From the NCBI GenBank assembly GCA_947426945.1, contig CANEFX010000002.1, forward strand, positions 1-64,000: DNA of 64,000 bases, read 5' to 3'. The notes under the pieces are model-generated. The model searched no databases and had not been told where the DNA came from. It saw nothing but the letters and a program-made list of their open reading frames with translations. Both the position numbers and the translations under genes were made by a program. This document shows, in pieces, positions 9,100-16,830 of the stretch (positions are counted from its first letter, which is position 1; each line of letters opens with the position of its first letter). Source of the stretch: an uncultured Bacillota bacterium (GTDB lineage Bacteria > Bacillota > Clostridia > Oscillospirales > Oscillospiraceae).

Positions 9100-9100
9100 T

Positions 9101-10438
9101 ATGGCAAAACTGGTCTATGACGACACCGGCCGCCTGCTGTTTACCAAGGAGATGAAGGCGGAGTACACCCTCCTCATGCCCCAGATGCTCCCGGTCCACT
9201 TCGGCATGATGAAAAAGCTGCTGGAGTGCGAGGGTTATAAGGTGGATATGCTCACCACCAACCACCGGGGAATCGTGGACGAGGGGCTGAAGTACGTCCA
9301 CAACGATACCTGCTACCCCGCCCTGCTGGTGATCGGCCAACTCATCGACGCGGTGAAGCACGGGGGGTATGACCCCCACAAGGTGGGGCTGCTCATCACC
9401 CAGACCGGGGGCGGCTGCCGGGCCTCCAACTACATCCACCTGCTGCGCAAGGCGCTGGAAAAGGCGGACATGGCCTATATCCCCGTGGTGTCGGTGAACC
9501 TGTCCGGACTGGAGAAGAACCCCGGCTTCTCCCTCACCCTTCCCTTTATCCGCAAGGCGGTGTACGCCATGATGTACGGCGATATCATCGTCAACGTGGC
9601 CAACCAGGTCCGGCCCTACGAGGTGGAGGCGGGAGCCGCCGACGAGATGACAGACCGCTGGTCCCAGAAGCTGGTGGACGGCTTTCAGGCCGGAAAGGGC
9701 ATGAGCCGCAAGCAGATGCGGGCTAATTTTGACGCGATCTGCACCGACTTTGCCGCTATCCCGGTGGAGGGCGGGCCCAAGATCCGGGTGGGTGTGGTAG
9801 GCGAGATCTATGTGAAATTCGCCCCCCTGGGCAACAACAATCTGGAAAAATTCCTCCTGTCCGAGGGGGTGGAGCCGGTGGTACCCGGGCTGACCGACTT
9901 TATTATCTTCAAGATCTACAACCGGGTGGCCGACGTGGAGCTCTACGGCGGCAAGTGGATCAAAAAGGCGGGCTGCACCCTGTTTATGAAGTACATTGAG
10001 GCCTGCCAGCGGGACATGATCGAGGCCCTGGAGCGCTCCGGCCGCTTCCGCGCCCCCGGCCCCTTCCAGGAGCTGCACAAGCTGGTCCGGGGCTATCTGG
10101 GGGACGGCAACAAGATGGGGGAGGGCTGGCTGCTCACCGCCGAGATGCTGGAGCTCATTCACTCGGGGACCAACAACATCGTATGCACCCAGCCCTTTGG
10201 CTGCCTGCCCAACCATATCGTGGGCAAGGGGATGATCCGCAAGCTGAAGGACGACTACCCTTACAGCAACGTGGTGGCCATCGACTACGACCCCGGCGCC
10301 ACCCGCATCAATCAGGAGAACCGGATCAAGCTGATGCTGGCCAACGCCAGGGGCCTGACCCACACCGAGCCCGTCCGCACCCGGGAGGAGAAGCCAGCCC
10401 TGGAGCGGGAGCCTCAGCTGGCCCACGCCAATATATAA
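9101..10438 (+). CDS. 2-hydroxyacyl-CoA dehydratase-like protein (HgdB/activase partner)
   Basis: A 445-residue protein. I chose the ATG at 9101, which has AAAGGAG 7 bp upstream and follows the stop of the activase directly; a TTG 24 bp earlier lies inside the activase gene. The sequence matches dehydratase-like proteins often found beside long activases: HNDTCYPALLVIGQ and TGGGCRASNYIHLLRKAL supply conserved cysteines, and TQPFGCLPNHIVGKGM near the C-terminus supplies another. These cysteines probably bind an iron-sulphur cluster. No separate HgdA/HgdB pair or CoA transferase is nearby, so this may be an atypical reductase or dehydratase system and not a complete amino-acid fermentation cluster. 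Confidence 0.82.
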   Translation: MAKLVYDDTGRLLFTKEMKAEYTLLMPQMLPVHFGMMKKLLECEGYKVDMLTTNHRGIVDEGLKYVHNDTCYPALLVIGQLIDAVKHGGYDPHKVGLLITQTGGGCRASNYIHLLRKALEKADMAYIPVVSVNLSGLEKNPGFSLTLPFIRKAVYAMMYGDIIVNVANQVRPYEVEAGAADEMTDRWSQKLVDGFQAGKGMSRKQMRANFDAICTDFAAIPVEGGPKIRVGVVGEIYVKFAPLGNNNLEKFLLSEGVEPVVPGLTDFIIFKIYNRVADVELYGGKWIKKAGCTLFMKYIEACQRDMIEALERSGRFRAPGPFQELHKLVRGYLGDGNKMGEGWLLTAEMLELIHSGTNNIVCTQPFGCLPNHIVGKGMIRKLKDDYPYSNVVAIDYDPGATRINQENRIKLMLANARGLTHTEPVRTREEKPALEREPQLAHANI

Positions 10439-10522
10439 GAACCTGTATTTACAACCGTTTAACGCCGTCTGACCGGCCGAAACAGCCGGGCCCTGTCATA
10501 TTTTCCTCCCCCCAAAAATAGG

Positions 10523-10551
10523 TTGACAGGGGTGGAGGTCTATGGTACACT
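10523..10551 (+). promoter_or_regulatory. Sigma-A promoter for the riboswitch-mntP transcript
   Basis: TTGACA at 10523-10528, a 17-bp spacer and TACACT at 10546-10551. Transcription would start a few bases before the riboswitch. Confidence 0.8.
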
Positions 10552-10557
10552 GGCACC

Positions 10558-10680
10558 TAACAGTAAGGGAGTAGCCGGCGCGCCTGCGCGGCCCGGTCAA
10601 CATACTGGAGGATCCTCCTCCTGGCCGGGCCTGAAATGACGAGACTTACCTGTCCCAGGAGGACAGGTGGGTCTCTTTTC
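10558..10680 (+). ncRNA. yybP-ykoY manganese riboswitch with terminator platform
   Basis: The conserved motif pieces are present in order: AAGGGAGTAGCC, GTCAACATACTG and TGAAATGACGAGACTT, with a GC-rich helix between. AGTAAG (10562-10567) can pair with CTTAC (10645-10649) to close helix P1. The expression platform is visible: GAGAC (10641-10645) can also pair with GTCTC (10671-10675) around an ACCTGTCC/GGACAGGT stem, followed by TTTTC, forming a terminator. The two structures exclude each other, so ligand binding should stop termination and turn on mntP. This family is known to sense Mn2+. Confidence 0.92.
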
Positions 10681-10709
10681 TTATCCTCTCCCTGTAAGGA
10701 GGTCTTTTT

Positions 10710-11270
10710 ATGCGGATGTACGAGCTCTTTATCATCGCGGTAAGCCTGTCCATGGACGCCTTTGCCGTATCCGTCTGCAAGGGGATGGCCGCCGGGCGGC
10801 CTCGGATGGACCACTGCCTCACCTGCGGAGCCTGGTTCGGCGGCTTCCAGGCTCTGATGCCCCTCATCGGCTGGCTGCTGGGCGTACGGTTCCAAAGTCT
10901 GATTGTCTCGGTGGATCATTGGATCGCCTTTTTCCTGCTGGGCTTGATCGGCTTCAACATGGTGCGGGAATCCAGAGGAGGCGGAGCCGAGGCGCTGGAC
11001 TGCTCCTTCTCCCCCCGGGCCATGCTGCCTCTGGCAGTGGCCACCTCCATCGACGCCCTGGCTGTGGGGGTCACCTTCGCCTTTCTCCAGGTGGACATTC
11101 TGCCCGCCGTCCTGCTCATCGGCGCGACCACCTTCGTTCTGTCCGCTCTGGGGGTAAAGGTGGGCGACCTGTGCGGCAGCCGGCTCAAAAGCAACGCGGA
11201 GCTGGCCGGAGGGCTGATTCTTATAGGTATGGGAATAAAAATCCTGCTTGAGCATACCCTGCCCGCCTGA
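10710..11270 (+). CDS. mntP: Manganese efflux pump MntP
   Basis: A 186-residue integral membrane protein with six predicted helices in two related halves. Each half carries the family signature around conserved aspartates: SLSMDAFAVSVCKG near residues 12-25 and ATSIDALAVGVTFA near 111-124. MntP exports Mn2+ across the cytoplasmic membrane when the metal is in excess. GTAAGGAGG precedes the ATG. The yybP-ykoY riboswitch upstream gives direct Mn2+-dependent control, which strongly supports the assignment. Confidence 0.95.
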   Translation: MRMYELFIIAVSLSMDAFAVSVCKGMAAGRPRMDHCLTCGAWFGGFQALMPLIGWLLGVRFQSLIVSVDHWIAFFLLGLIGFNMVRESRGGGAEALDCSFSPRAMLPLAVATSIDALAVGVTFAFLQVDILPAVLLIGATTFVLSALGVKVGDLCGSRLKSNAELAGGLILIGMGIKILLEHTLPA

Positions 11271-11279
11271 AACATAAAT

Positions 11280-11308
11280 TTGCCTTTTTTCGCATAGTGT
11301 GCTATGAT
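11280..11308 (+). promoter_or_regulatory. Sigma-A promoter of the symporter gene
   Basis: TTGCCT (11280-11285), a 17-bp spacer and TATGAT (11303-11308), 46 bp before the chosen start codon. Confidence 0.65.
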
Positions 11309-11353
11309 AGCGTTCAGCGATTTGTGTGTCGCCATCAGGGAAAGGAGATATGT

Positions 11354-12544
11354 ATGAAAAAATCGGAAAACTTCCTTCTAAAGCTGCTCATTGGCGTAAT
11401 CGCGGGCGCCGTGCTGGGCCTGCTCATCCCTCAGGACAGCGCTCTGCCCTTCGCCGGCGCAGTGGCCAATGTCATCGGCACCGCCAAGTACATTCTGGGC
11501 CAGTTGATCAATTTCTGCGTGCCCCTCATCATCATCGGCTTCATCGCCCCCTCCATCACCAAGCTGGGCAGCAACGCCACCCGGCTGCTGGGGGTGGCCA
11601 TCGTGATTGCCTACGTCAGCTCGGTGCTGGCTGCCTTTATGTCCATGGGCGCGGGCTACGCCATCATCCCTCACCTGAACATCGCCGCCGCCGCCGAGGA
11701 GGGCGCGGGCCTGCCTGTCCCCTTTGAGCTGGCCATCCCCCAGATCATGCCGGTGATGAGCGCACTGGTGTTTTCCGTCCTTATCGGCCTGGCCGCCGTA
11801 TGGACCCGCGCCCGGACCATCGCCGCCATTCTGGAGGAGTTCCAGAATATCGTACTGGATATTGTGAAAAAGGTGGTCATCCCCATTCTGCCCTTTTTTA
11901 TCGCCTCCACCTTCTATCAGCTGGGCTGGAACGGCTCCATCACCAAGCAGCTGCCCGTCTTTCTCATCGCCATTGTCATCGTAATGGCGGGTCACTATAT
12001 CTGGCTGGCCGTCCTCTACGGGGCGTCCGGGGCCTACTCCGGCCGGTCTGGCATCGAGGTGGTGAAGCACTACGGCCCCGCCTATCTCACCGCCGTGGGC
12101 ACCATGTCCTCCGCCGCCACCCTGGCCGTGGCCCTTCAGTGCGCCCACAGAAGCAAAAACCTGCGTTCCGACATGGTGGACTTCGGCGTTCCCCTGTTCG
12201 CCAACATCCACCTGTGCGGCTCTGTGCTCACTGAAGTATTCTTCTGCATGACCGTCTCCCAGGTGCTCTACGGCAGACTGCCTGAACCAGGCACAATGCT
12301 CCTGTTCTGCGTGCTGCTGGCGGTGTTCGCCATCGGCGCTCCCGGCGTCCCCGGCGGCACTGTGGTGGCCTCCCTGGGGCTGATCGCCGGCGTACTGGGC
12401 TTTGACGAGACCGGCCGGGGCCTGATGCTGGCCATTTTCGCTCTCCAGGACAGCTTCGGCACCGCCTGCAATGTCACCGGCGACGGCGCCCTCACCCTGA
12501 TTCTCACCGGCTATGCCGAAAAACACAACATCGAAGCGGCCTGA
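11354..12544 (+). CDS. Dicarboxylate/amino acid:cation symporter (DAACS family)
   Basis: A 396-residue transporter of the sodium:dicarboxylate symporter family (PF00375). The ATG at 11354 is preceded by AAAGGAG; the longer frame upstream runs through the promoter and is rejected. It has about eight helices, and the C-terminal half contains the two re-entrant hairpin regions: a serine-rich segment (TAVGTMSSAATLAVALQ) and APGVPGGTVVASLGLI, followed by DSFGTACNVTGDGALTL in the last helix, where substrate and sodium are coordinated. It would import glutamate, aspartate, serine or C4-dicarboxylates. The exact substrate is not readable. It is a single-gene unit with its own promoter and terminator. 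Confidence 0.88.
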   Translation: MKKSENFLLKLLIGVIAGAVLGLLIPQDSALPFAGAVANVIGTAKYILGQLINFCVPLIIIGFIAPSITKLGSNATRLLGVAIVIAYVSSVLAAFMSMGAGYAIIPHLNIAAAAEEGAGLPVPFELAIPQIMPVMSALVFSVLIGLAAVWTRARTIAAILEEFQNIVLDIVKKVVIPILPFFIASTFYQLGWNGSITKQLPVFLIAIVIVMAGHYIWLAVLYGASGAYSGRSGIEVVKHYGPAYLTAVGTMSSAATLAVALQCAHRSKNLRSDMVDFGVPLFANIHLCGSVLTEVFFCMTVSQVLYGRLPEPGTMLLFCVLLAVFAIGAPGVPGGTVVASLGLIAGVLGFDETGRGLMLAIFALQDSFGTACNVTGDGALTLILTGYAEKHNIEAA

Positions 12545-12560
12545 CCGGTAAAAAGAACGG

Positions 12561-12592
12561 GCGGCCCGGAGAAAATTCTCCGGGCCGCCTTG
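12561..12592. terminator. Bidirectional terminator between symporter and bactofilin
   Basis: A perfect 13-bp stem, GCGGCCCGGAGAA (12561-12573) with its complement at 12576-12588, separates two convergent genes. Confidence 0.8.
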
Positions 12593-12598
12593 TCATCT

Positions 12599-13084
12599 TT
12601 ACTCCTCATCCAGGCGATAGCTGTCGCCAAAACGCAGGTCCTGGCTGACCACCTCGGGTTCATAGGTGCGTTCGGGGGGGGGGAGCATGGTGCTGCTGCC
12701 ATCCAGCCGGCCGTTCTCCACCACCAGGGAAGCAGTGGTCACATCCCCGTGAATGCCGCCGGTGCGCTCCAGACACAGGTGCTCCCGGGCGGTGATGCTG
12801 CCCTGGACGTCGCCGGCCACCCGCACCGCATCGGCCGTAATGGGACCCTGAACCATCCCTCCAGCCGCCACGACCACGCCGCCCTTCAGGTCGATCTCGC
12901 CCTCCAGCCGGCCCTCCACCTGCACATTGCCCTCGCCGCGGATCACGCCGGTAAAGGTGATTCCCGGGGCAATGATGGTGCTGCTCTTCGCCTTGGGCAG
13001 GGTGGGCAGCTCGTCAAACGGCTCCTCCTCATAGAGGGGCGCACTGACCGGCTCCTGCTTTGGCTGTGATCCAAATAAACCCAT
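12599..13084 (-). CDS. Bactofilin (polymer-forming cytoskeletal protein)
   Basis: A 161-residue protein starting at the ATG at 13084 (AAGGAG 8 bp upstream); a GTG 9 bp earlier overlaps the ribosome site. The central 100 residues repeat short glycine- and valine-rich strands (FTGVIRGEGNVQVEGRLEG, MVQGPITADAVRVAGDVQG), the right-handed beta-helix of bactofilins (DUF583). The N- and C-terminal tails are unstructured and proline-rich. Bactofilins form nucleotide-free filaments under the membrane and place cell-wall or sporulation proteins. No wall enzyme is adjacent, so the role here is unknown. Confidence 0.88.
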   Translation of the reverse strand: MGLFGSQPKQEPVSAPLYEEEPFDELPTLPKAKSSTIIAPGITFTGVIRGEGNVQVEGRLEGEIDLKGGVVVAAGGMVQGPITADAVRVAGDVQGSITAREHLCLERTGGIHGDVTTASLVVENGRLDGSSTMLPPPERTYEPEVVSQDLRFGDSYRLDEE

Positions 13085-13152
13085 TTTTGTCACTCCTTAT
13101 TAATCCTTGGCCGGCTGACTGCCGGAAGCTGAAACCCTATTAAGTAAAGAGC

Positions 13153-13181
13153 ATTATAACAAATTTTTCACAGAGGCGCAA
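13153..13181 (-). promoter_or_regulatory. Sigma-A promoter of the bactofilin gene
   Basis: Read on the minus strand: TTGCGC (13181-13176), a 17-bp spacer, TATAAT (13158-13153), about 70 bp before the start codon. The rest of 13085-13302 shows no gene. Confidence 0.65.
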
Positions 13182-13266
13182 GTGAAAAAATCACAAAAAA
13201 CCTTGCAATCTCCCGCTTTTTTGTCCCCGTTTTTCCAGCGGCGGCAGGAGACGGCACAGCGGATAT

Positions 13267-13297
13267 GGGCCCGCGCCGGATGATCTGGCGCGGGCCC
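13267..13297. terminator. Hairpin after the spoVAC-like gene
   Basis: An 11-bp perfect stem GGGCCCGCGCC/GGCGCGGGCCC lies 5 bp after the minus-strand stop codon. No long T-run follows. Confidence 0.6.
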
Positions 13298-13302
13298 CAG
13301 CC

Positions 13303-13746
13303 TCAAAAGCTTTGCAGCAGACATAAAATCAGTCCGTAGATTACGCTGGCGCTGATGCCAAATACAAGGACAGGCCCGGCTACGGTGAAGAGCTTTGCCG
13401 CCGTTCCGGTAACCAGACCCTCGCTTTTAAACTCCAGCGCCGGCGACACCATGGCGTTGGCAAAGCCGGTGATGGGCACCAGGGTGCCCGCCCCCGCTCG
13501 CTTGGCCAGCTTGTCAAACAGCCCCAGGCCGGTAAGCAGGGCGGCGGCAAAAATCAGCGTGACAGAGACGGCCGTACCGGCCTGTTCCTTGTCCAGACCA
13601 TAGCTCTGATACAGGCCGCTCAGCCCCTGGCCGGCTGCGCAGATTGCGCCCCCCACCAAAAAGGCCCAGACCATGTTCTTCCCCATGGGCGAGGGCTCCG
13701 ACCGCTCGTTGACCAGCTTGCCGTAGTCCTGGTTGGTCATGCTCAA
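13303..13746 (-). CDS. spoVAC: SpoVAC-like stage V sporulation membrane protein
   Basis: A 147-residue membrane protein with four or five helices and the SpoVAC signature GTLVPITGFANAMVSPALEF followed by EGLVTGTAAKLFTVAGPVLVFG. SpoVA proteins carry dipicolinic acid across the inner forespore membrane during sporulation and germination, and SpoVAC can act as a mechanosensitive channel. The start is uncertain: the TTG at 13746 has AAGGAG at 9 bp, the in-frame ATG at 13740 lies 15 bp away. Unlike the usual spoVAC-AD-AE operon, no SpoVAD or SpoVAE is next to it, so it is a solitary copy. A forespore sigma-G promoter was not identified. Confidence 0.85.
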   Translation of the reverse strand: MSMTNQDYGKLVNERSEPSPMGKNMVWAFLVGGAICAAGQGLSGLYQSYGLDKEQAGTAVSVTLIFAAALLTGLGLFDKLAKRAGAGTLVPITGFANAMVSPALEFKSEGLVTGTAAKLFTVAGPVLVFGISASVIYGLILCLLQSF

Positions 13747-13865
13747 ATCAGATCGCTCCTTCCTTGGTTATGCTGCTGTCTATCCTTTCCAAAGGGGAAA
13801 TTTTTATGCGTTCCTGTATGAAAGGCTCCTCTTCTGCATAGGTTGTAGCGAAAGGAGCGAGAGAT

Positions 13866-14381
13866 ATGATCTATCCCAAGCGACAGCTGATTTTGACCTT
13901 TGCCGCCGTTCTGCTGGCCGGCTGCGCCCTTCATTTCCTGTATGGCTGGCTGCCCAACGCCCTGACCGCCCTGTTCTCCCCGGTCAACGAGAGTCTCTGG
14001 GAACATGTAAAGCTGATTTTCTGGCCCTATCTGGGGGCGGCTCTTCTTCTAAACCGGGATCGTCCGGGCGGCGTCCGCCCCTGGCTGCTGGTCCTGCCCC
14101 TGCTGTGCCTCCTCATCCTGATTCTGGGCTGGATATACCATATCAGCCTGGGAGGCGAAGCCATGTGGGTGGATATCGCCATATTCGTCCTGGTGACGGC
14201 CCTGGGCTTCTGGCTGCCCACCCGCTTCTCCGGCCCCTTCAACGGGGTAAAATGGCTGCTGCCGGTCTTTGCCGCCGTCCTTCTGGCCGGACTGATCGCC
14301 TGGTTCACCCTCTATCCTCCGGAGGGGCTGCTCTTCCGGGATCTGGCTGCTGTGGGCTCCTGGCTGCCCCTGCCTTGTTAG
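13866..14381 (+). CDS. Small integral membrane protein, DUF6512-like
   Basis: A 171-residue protein with five predicted membrane helices. It carries a conserved SPVNESLWEHVKLIFWPYL segment near residues 39-57 and a WIYHISLGG segment near 97, a pattern I associate with a Clostridia family of unknown function (DUF6512). AAAGGAG precedes the ATG. It lies between spoVAC (divergent) and the phosphopantetheinyl transferase. No function can be assigned. The NESxWEH motif with charged residues at a membrane edge could be an active or metal site, but this is speculation. Confidence 0.7.
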   Translation: MIYPKRQLILTFAAVLLAGCALHFLYGWLPNALTALFSPVNESLWEHVKLIFWPYLGAALLLNRDRPGGVRPWLLVLPLLCLLILILGWIYHISLGGEAMWVDIAIFVLVTALGFWLPTRFSGPFNGVKWLLPVFAAVLLAGLIAWFTLYPPEGLLFRDLAAVGSWLPLPC

Positions 14382-14470
14382 AAGCAACACCATCTGGCAT
14401 CTCCCGCTGTTTAAAACGGTTGTCCTCTCCCTCTCTTTTTGGTATACTGAAAAGGAGGGAGGGGATTTTC

Positions 14471-15031
14471 ATGGTCATTTACAGCTGCGCGGGACTGACA
14501 TCCCGCGCCCAGGCTCGGGAGCTGCTGGCTCTGGCGGTCCTGGAGACCTGGGGACTGTCCCCTCTGCCCGAGATTGCCCGGATGGAGCAGGGCAAGCCCT
14601 TTTTTCCGGAGCGGCAGAACCTCCACTTCAACCTGAGCCACAGCGGAGACCTGGCTCTGTGCGCCCTGGACAGCGCTCCTGTTGGAGTGGATATTCAGGT
14701 GGTGCGGGAGCGGCGTCCCTCCCTGCTCCGGCGGGTATGTTCCGCTCAGGAGCTGGCCTGGCTGGAGAACCAGCCGGATCTCTGGCCCGCCTTTACTCTG
14801 CTGTGGGCCCTGAAGGAGAGCCGGGTCAAGGAGAGCGGCCAAGGTCTGACAGCCTCCATTCGGGAGATCCGGGTTCCGCTTCCGGAGGCAGGCCCCGTCC
14901 AGCTGGACGGGCTGTGGTTCCGTGCCTGGTCCGGCCCCGGCTGGGCGGCGGCGGTATGCGGGCACACGCCTGCGCCGGAAAATTTTTTGAAAAAACGCTT
15001 GACATTCCCACTGTGTGAGGGTTTACCCTGA
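14471..15031 (+). CDS. 4'-phosphopantetheinyl transferase (Sfp type)
   Basis: A 186-residue protein. The ATG at 14471 follows an AAGGAGGGAGG site; the long open frame reaching back to 13733 crosses other genes and is rejected. Motifs of the Sfp/AcpT superfamily are in order: FNLSHSGDLALCAL (about residue 56), VGVDIQ (about 75) with the magnesium-binding Asp, and WALKESRVKESGQGL (about 116). It moves the phosphopantetheine arm from CoA to a carrier-protein serine. No PKS, NRPS or fatty-acid cluster is nearby, so it may be the housekeeping or a general enzyme. Its last codons overlap the -35 of the MerR promoter downstream. Confidence 0.88.
   Translation: MVIYSCAGLTSRAQARELLALAVLETWGLSPLPEIARMEQGKPFFPERQNLHFNLSHSGDLALCALDSAPVGVDIQVVRERRPSLLRRVCSAQELAWLENQPDLWPAFTLLWALKESRVKESGQGLTASIREIRVPLPEAGPVQLDGLWFRAWSGPGWAAAVCGHTPAPENFLKKRLTFPLCEGLP
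14999..15029 (+). promoter_or_regulatory. MerR-type promoter with 19-bp spacer
   Basis: TTGACA (14999-15004) and TACCCT (15024-15029) are 19 bp apart, the elongated spacing typical of promoters twisted open by MerR-family activators. The spacer holds the imperfect dyad CCCACTGTGTGAGGG. The MerR gene starts 134 bp downstream, so autoregulation is likely. Confidence 0.75.
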
Positions 15032-15072
15032 ATCCAGGAACCGGTTCCCACAACAAAATGCCCCCAATATTT

Positions 15073-15102
15073 GTGTTCCCGTCCCCGCGGGGCGGGAACA
15101 CA
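15073..15102. repeat. Hairpin in the MerR leader, possible diverged MITE copy
   Basis: GTGTTCCCG and CGGGAACAC enclose CCCCGCGGGG. The flank AATATTTGTG resembles the flank of the 88-bp repeat family, so it may be a decayed copy. It lies in the 5' untranslated region of the MerR gene. Confidence 0.5.
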
Positions 15103-15163
15103 AAAGAAGTTTCCAGACCGGAAACACCCACATGAATCGGGGGACAAATTCAGGAGGAATGTC

Positions 15164-15952
15164 ATGCTGACCATCGGTGATTTTTCCCGGCTGAGCCGGG
15201 TCACCCCTCGGATGCTGCGGCACTACGACGCTCTGGGTCTGCTGCACCCGGAGGTGGTGGGAGACAACGGCTACCGCTACTACCGGCAGGAACAGCTGTC
15301 TGACCTGGTAAAGATACAGTGGCTGAAGGGCTACGGGTTTCCCCTGGGGGAGATTGGGCCGCTGCTGGAGCTGGAGGACAGCCGGCTTCTCCCGATCCTG
15401 CGGCAGCGGCGGCTGGACCTCTATCGGGAGTTGGACATCCGAAAGGCGCTGATTCACCAGCTTGAGGCGGACATCCTCCATATGGAGGGAACAATGATGA
15501 TTGAAACACCTTACCATGTGGTCCTGATCCAGGACCCGGAACAAAAGGTCTTCTCCATCCGGGAGACCATCGGCACAGACCGGTACCACGACTTCTTTGA
15601 GCGGCTGTTCCGCGAGGCGGCCGCCCGCGGGCTGACCCAGGCGGGCCCCATCCAGATGTGCTACCACGATGAGGCGTTCAACCCGGAGCACTCCGACGTG
15701 GAAGCCCAGATGGTAGTCGCCCAGGACGGCCCGGACATCAAGATCAAGCCCGCCTGTCTCTGCGCGGCGGTGCAGCACAGAGGGGCCTATGAGAAGCTGC
15801 ACCTGGCCTACGACGCCCTGTGCGCCTGGCTGGCGGAGCACACTGAGTACCGGATCTGCGGCCCCGCCATGGACCGCTACTTCGGCGACCCTGACAACAC
15901 GCCTGTCGATCAGTTGGAGACCGGGGTGCTCTTCCCGGTAGAGAAGGTATAA
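15164..15952 (+). CDS. MerR-family activator with GyrI-like effector domain
   Basis: A 262-residue regulator. The start at 15164 has AGGAGG 5 bp upstream. The N-terminal 70 residues are a MerR winged helix (TIGDFSRLSRVTPRMLRHYD, then GLLHPEVVGDNGYRYYRQEQ), followed by a coiled-coil dimer helix. From about residue 115 it has a GyrI/AraC effector-binding domain of the BmrR/BltR type, which binds hydrophobic or drug-like ligands. The MerR-type promoter just upstream fits autoregulation. The MATE exporter two genes downstream, on the other strand, is a possible target but no matching operator was found there. Confidence 0.87.
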   Translation: MLTIGDFSRLSRVTPRMLRHYDALGLLHPEVVGDNGYRYYRQEQLSDLVKIQWLKGYGFPLGEIGPLLELEDSRLLPILRQRRLDLYRELDIRKALIHQLEADILHMEGTMMIETPYHVVLIQDPEQKVFSIRETIGTDRYHDFFERLFREAAARGLTQAGPIQMCYHDEAFNPEHSDVEAQMVVAQDGPDIKIKPACLCAAVQHRGAYEKLHLAYDALCAWLAEHTEYRICGPAMDRYFGDPDNTPVDQLETGVLFPVEKV

Positions 15953-15959
15953 AGCGAAA

Positions 15960-15987
15960 GGGACGGTCCTCGGGACCGTCCCTTTTG
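15960..15987. terminator. Bidirectional terminator between merR-like and degV-like genes
   Basis: A 10-bp perfect stem GGGACGGTCC/GGACCGTCCC followed by TTTT on the plus strand, between convergent genes. Confidence 0.85.
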
Positions 15988-16830
15988 TCAGCGCTTCCGG
16001 AAAAACGCCACGGCGATGGCGCCGGGGCCCACATGGGTGCCGATGGTGCCCCCCACAGTGCCGGTGGGCAGGGAGTCGGCGTGCCCTTCCCACAGAGCGG
16101 CGCTGTCGGTAATGTACTTCTGCAGCAGCGCGTCGTTCAATCCGGCGTAGCCCAGTTTATAGGGGCGGGAGAAGTCCACGCCGGTCTTCTGAATCTCCTG
16201 GACCAGCAGGTTATTGCCGTTCTTGGAGCCCCGGGCCTTGCCCAGCACCACCACCTCGCCGTCCTGGACGGCCACCACCGGCTTGATGGCCAGCAGGCCG
16301 CCCACAAGAGCCACGGATGCGGATATCCGGCCGCCCCGCTTGAGGTACTCCAGGGTATCCAGCAGGGCCACCAGGCGGATATCCTGTTTCTCCTCCTCCA
16401 GCCGGCCGGCAATGGCGGAGGTATCCAGCCCCTGGTCCATCAACTGGACGGCCCGCTCCACCAAGATGCGCTCTCCGATGGTGGCGTTGGCGCTGTCCAC
16501 CACAAAGACCTTCCCGGGGAACTCCTCTGCCGCGATGCAGGCGCTCTGATAAGTCCCGGACAGCTTGGCGGACAGAACCACGGCCACCACGGTCTCCCCC
16601 GCCTCCACGGCAGTGCGGAAAGCCTCCTCAAACTGAGCGGGGGCGATCTGGCTGGTTGTGGGCAGTTCCTCCCCCTCGATGAGCTTTTCATAAAACTGGC
16701 GGTGGGTCAGGTCCACTCCGTCCCGGAACTCCTCCCGGCCAAAGGTGATGGTCATGGGCAGGACGGTAATCTCCGGGCGGTGGGGGGAAAGCAGATCGGA
16801 GGCAGAATCGGTAACTATTCTGATTTTCAT
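15988..16830 (-). CDS. DegV-family fatty-acid-binding protein
   Basis: A 280-residue protein. The ATG at 16830 overlaps the stop of the MATE gene (ATGA), so the genes are coupled; an ATG 6 bp earlier is too close to GAGGA. It starts KIRIVTDSASDL and contains LPTTSQIAPAQFEEAF and AKLSGTYQSACIA, the fatty-acid pocket motifs of DegV/FakB proteins. Such proteins hand a fatty acid to the kinase FakA for phosphorylation and entry into phospholipids. No FakA is nearby. The link with an exporter gene is unusual and does not itself explain the function. Confidence 0.87.
   Translation of the reverse strand: MKIRIVTDSASDLLSPHRPEITVLPMTITFGREEFRDGVDLTHRQFYEKLIEGEELPTTSQIAPAQFEEAFRTAVEAGETVVAVVLSAKLSGTYQSACIAAEEFPGKVFVVDSANATIGERILVERAVQLMDQGLDTSAIAGRLEEEKQDIRLVALLDTLEYLKRGGRISASVALVGGLLAIKPVVAVQDGEVVVLGKARGSKNGNNLLVQEIQKTGVDFSRPYKLGYAGLNDALLQKYITDSAALWEGHADSLPTGTVGGTIGTHVGPGAIAVAFFRKR

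Noticed and set aside
13733-14470. Long upstream extension of the phosphopantetheinyl transferase frame
   Set aside because: It covers the DUF6512-like gene in another frame; a strong ribosome site lies before the ATG at 14471.
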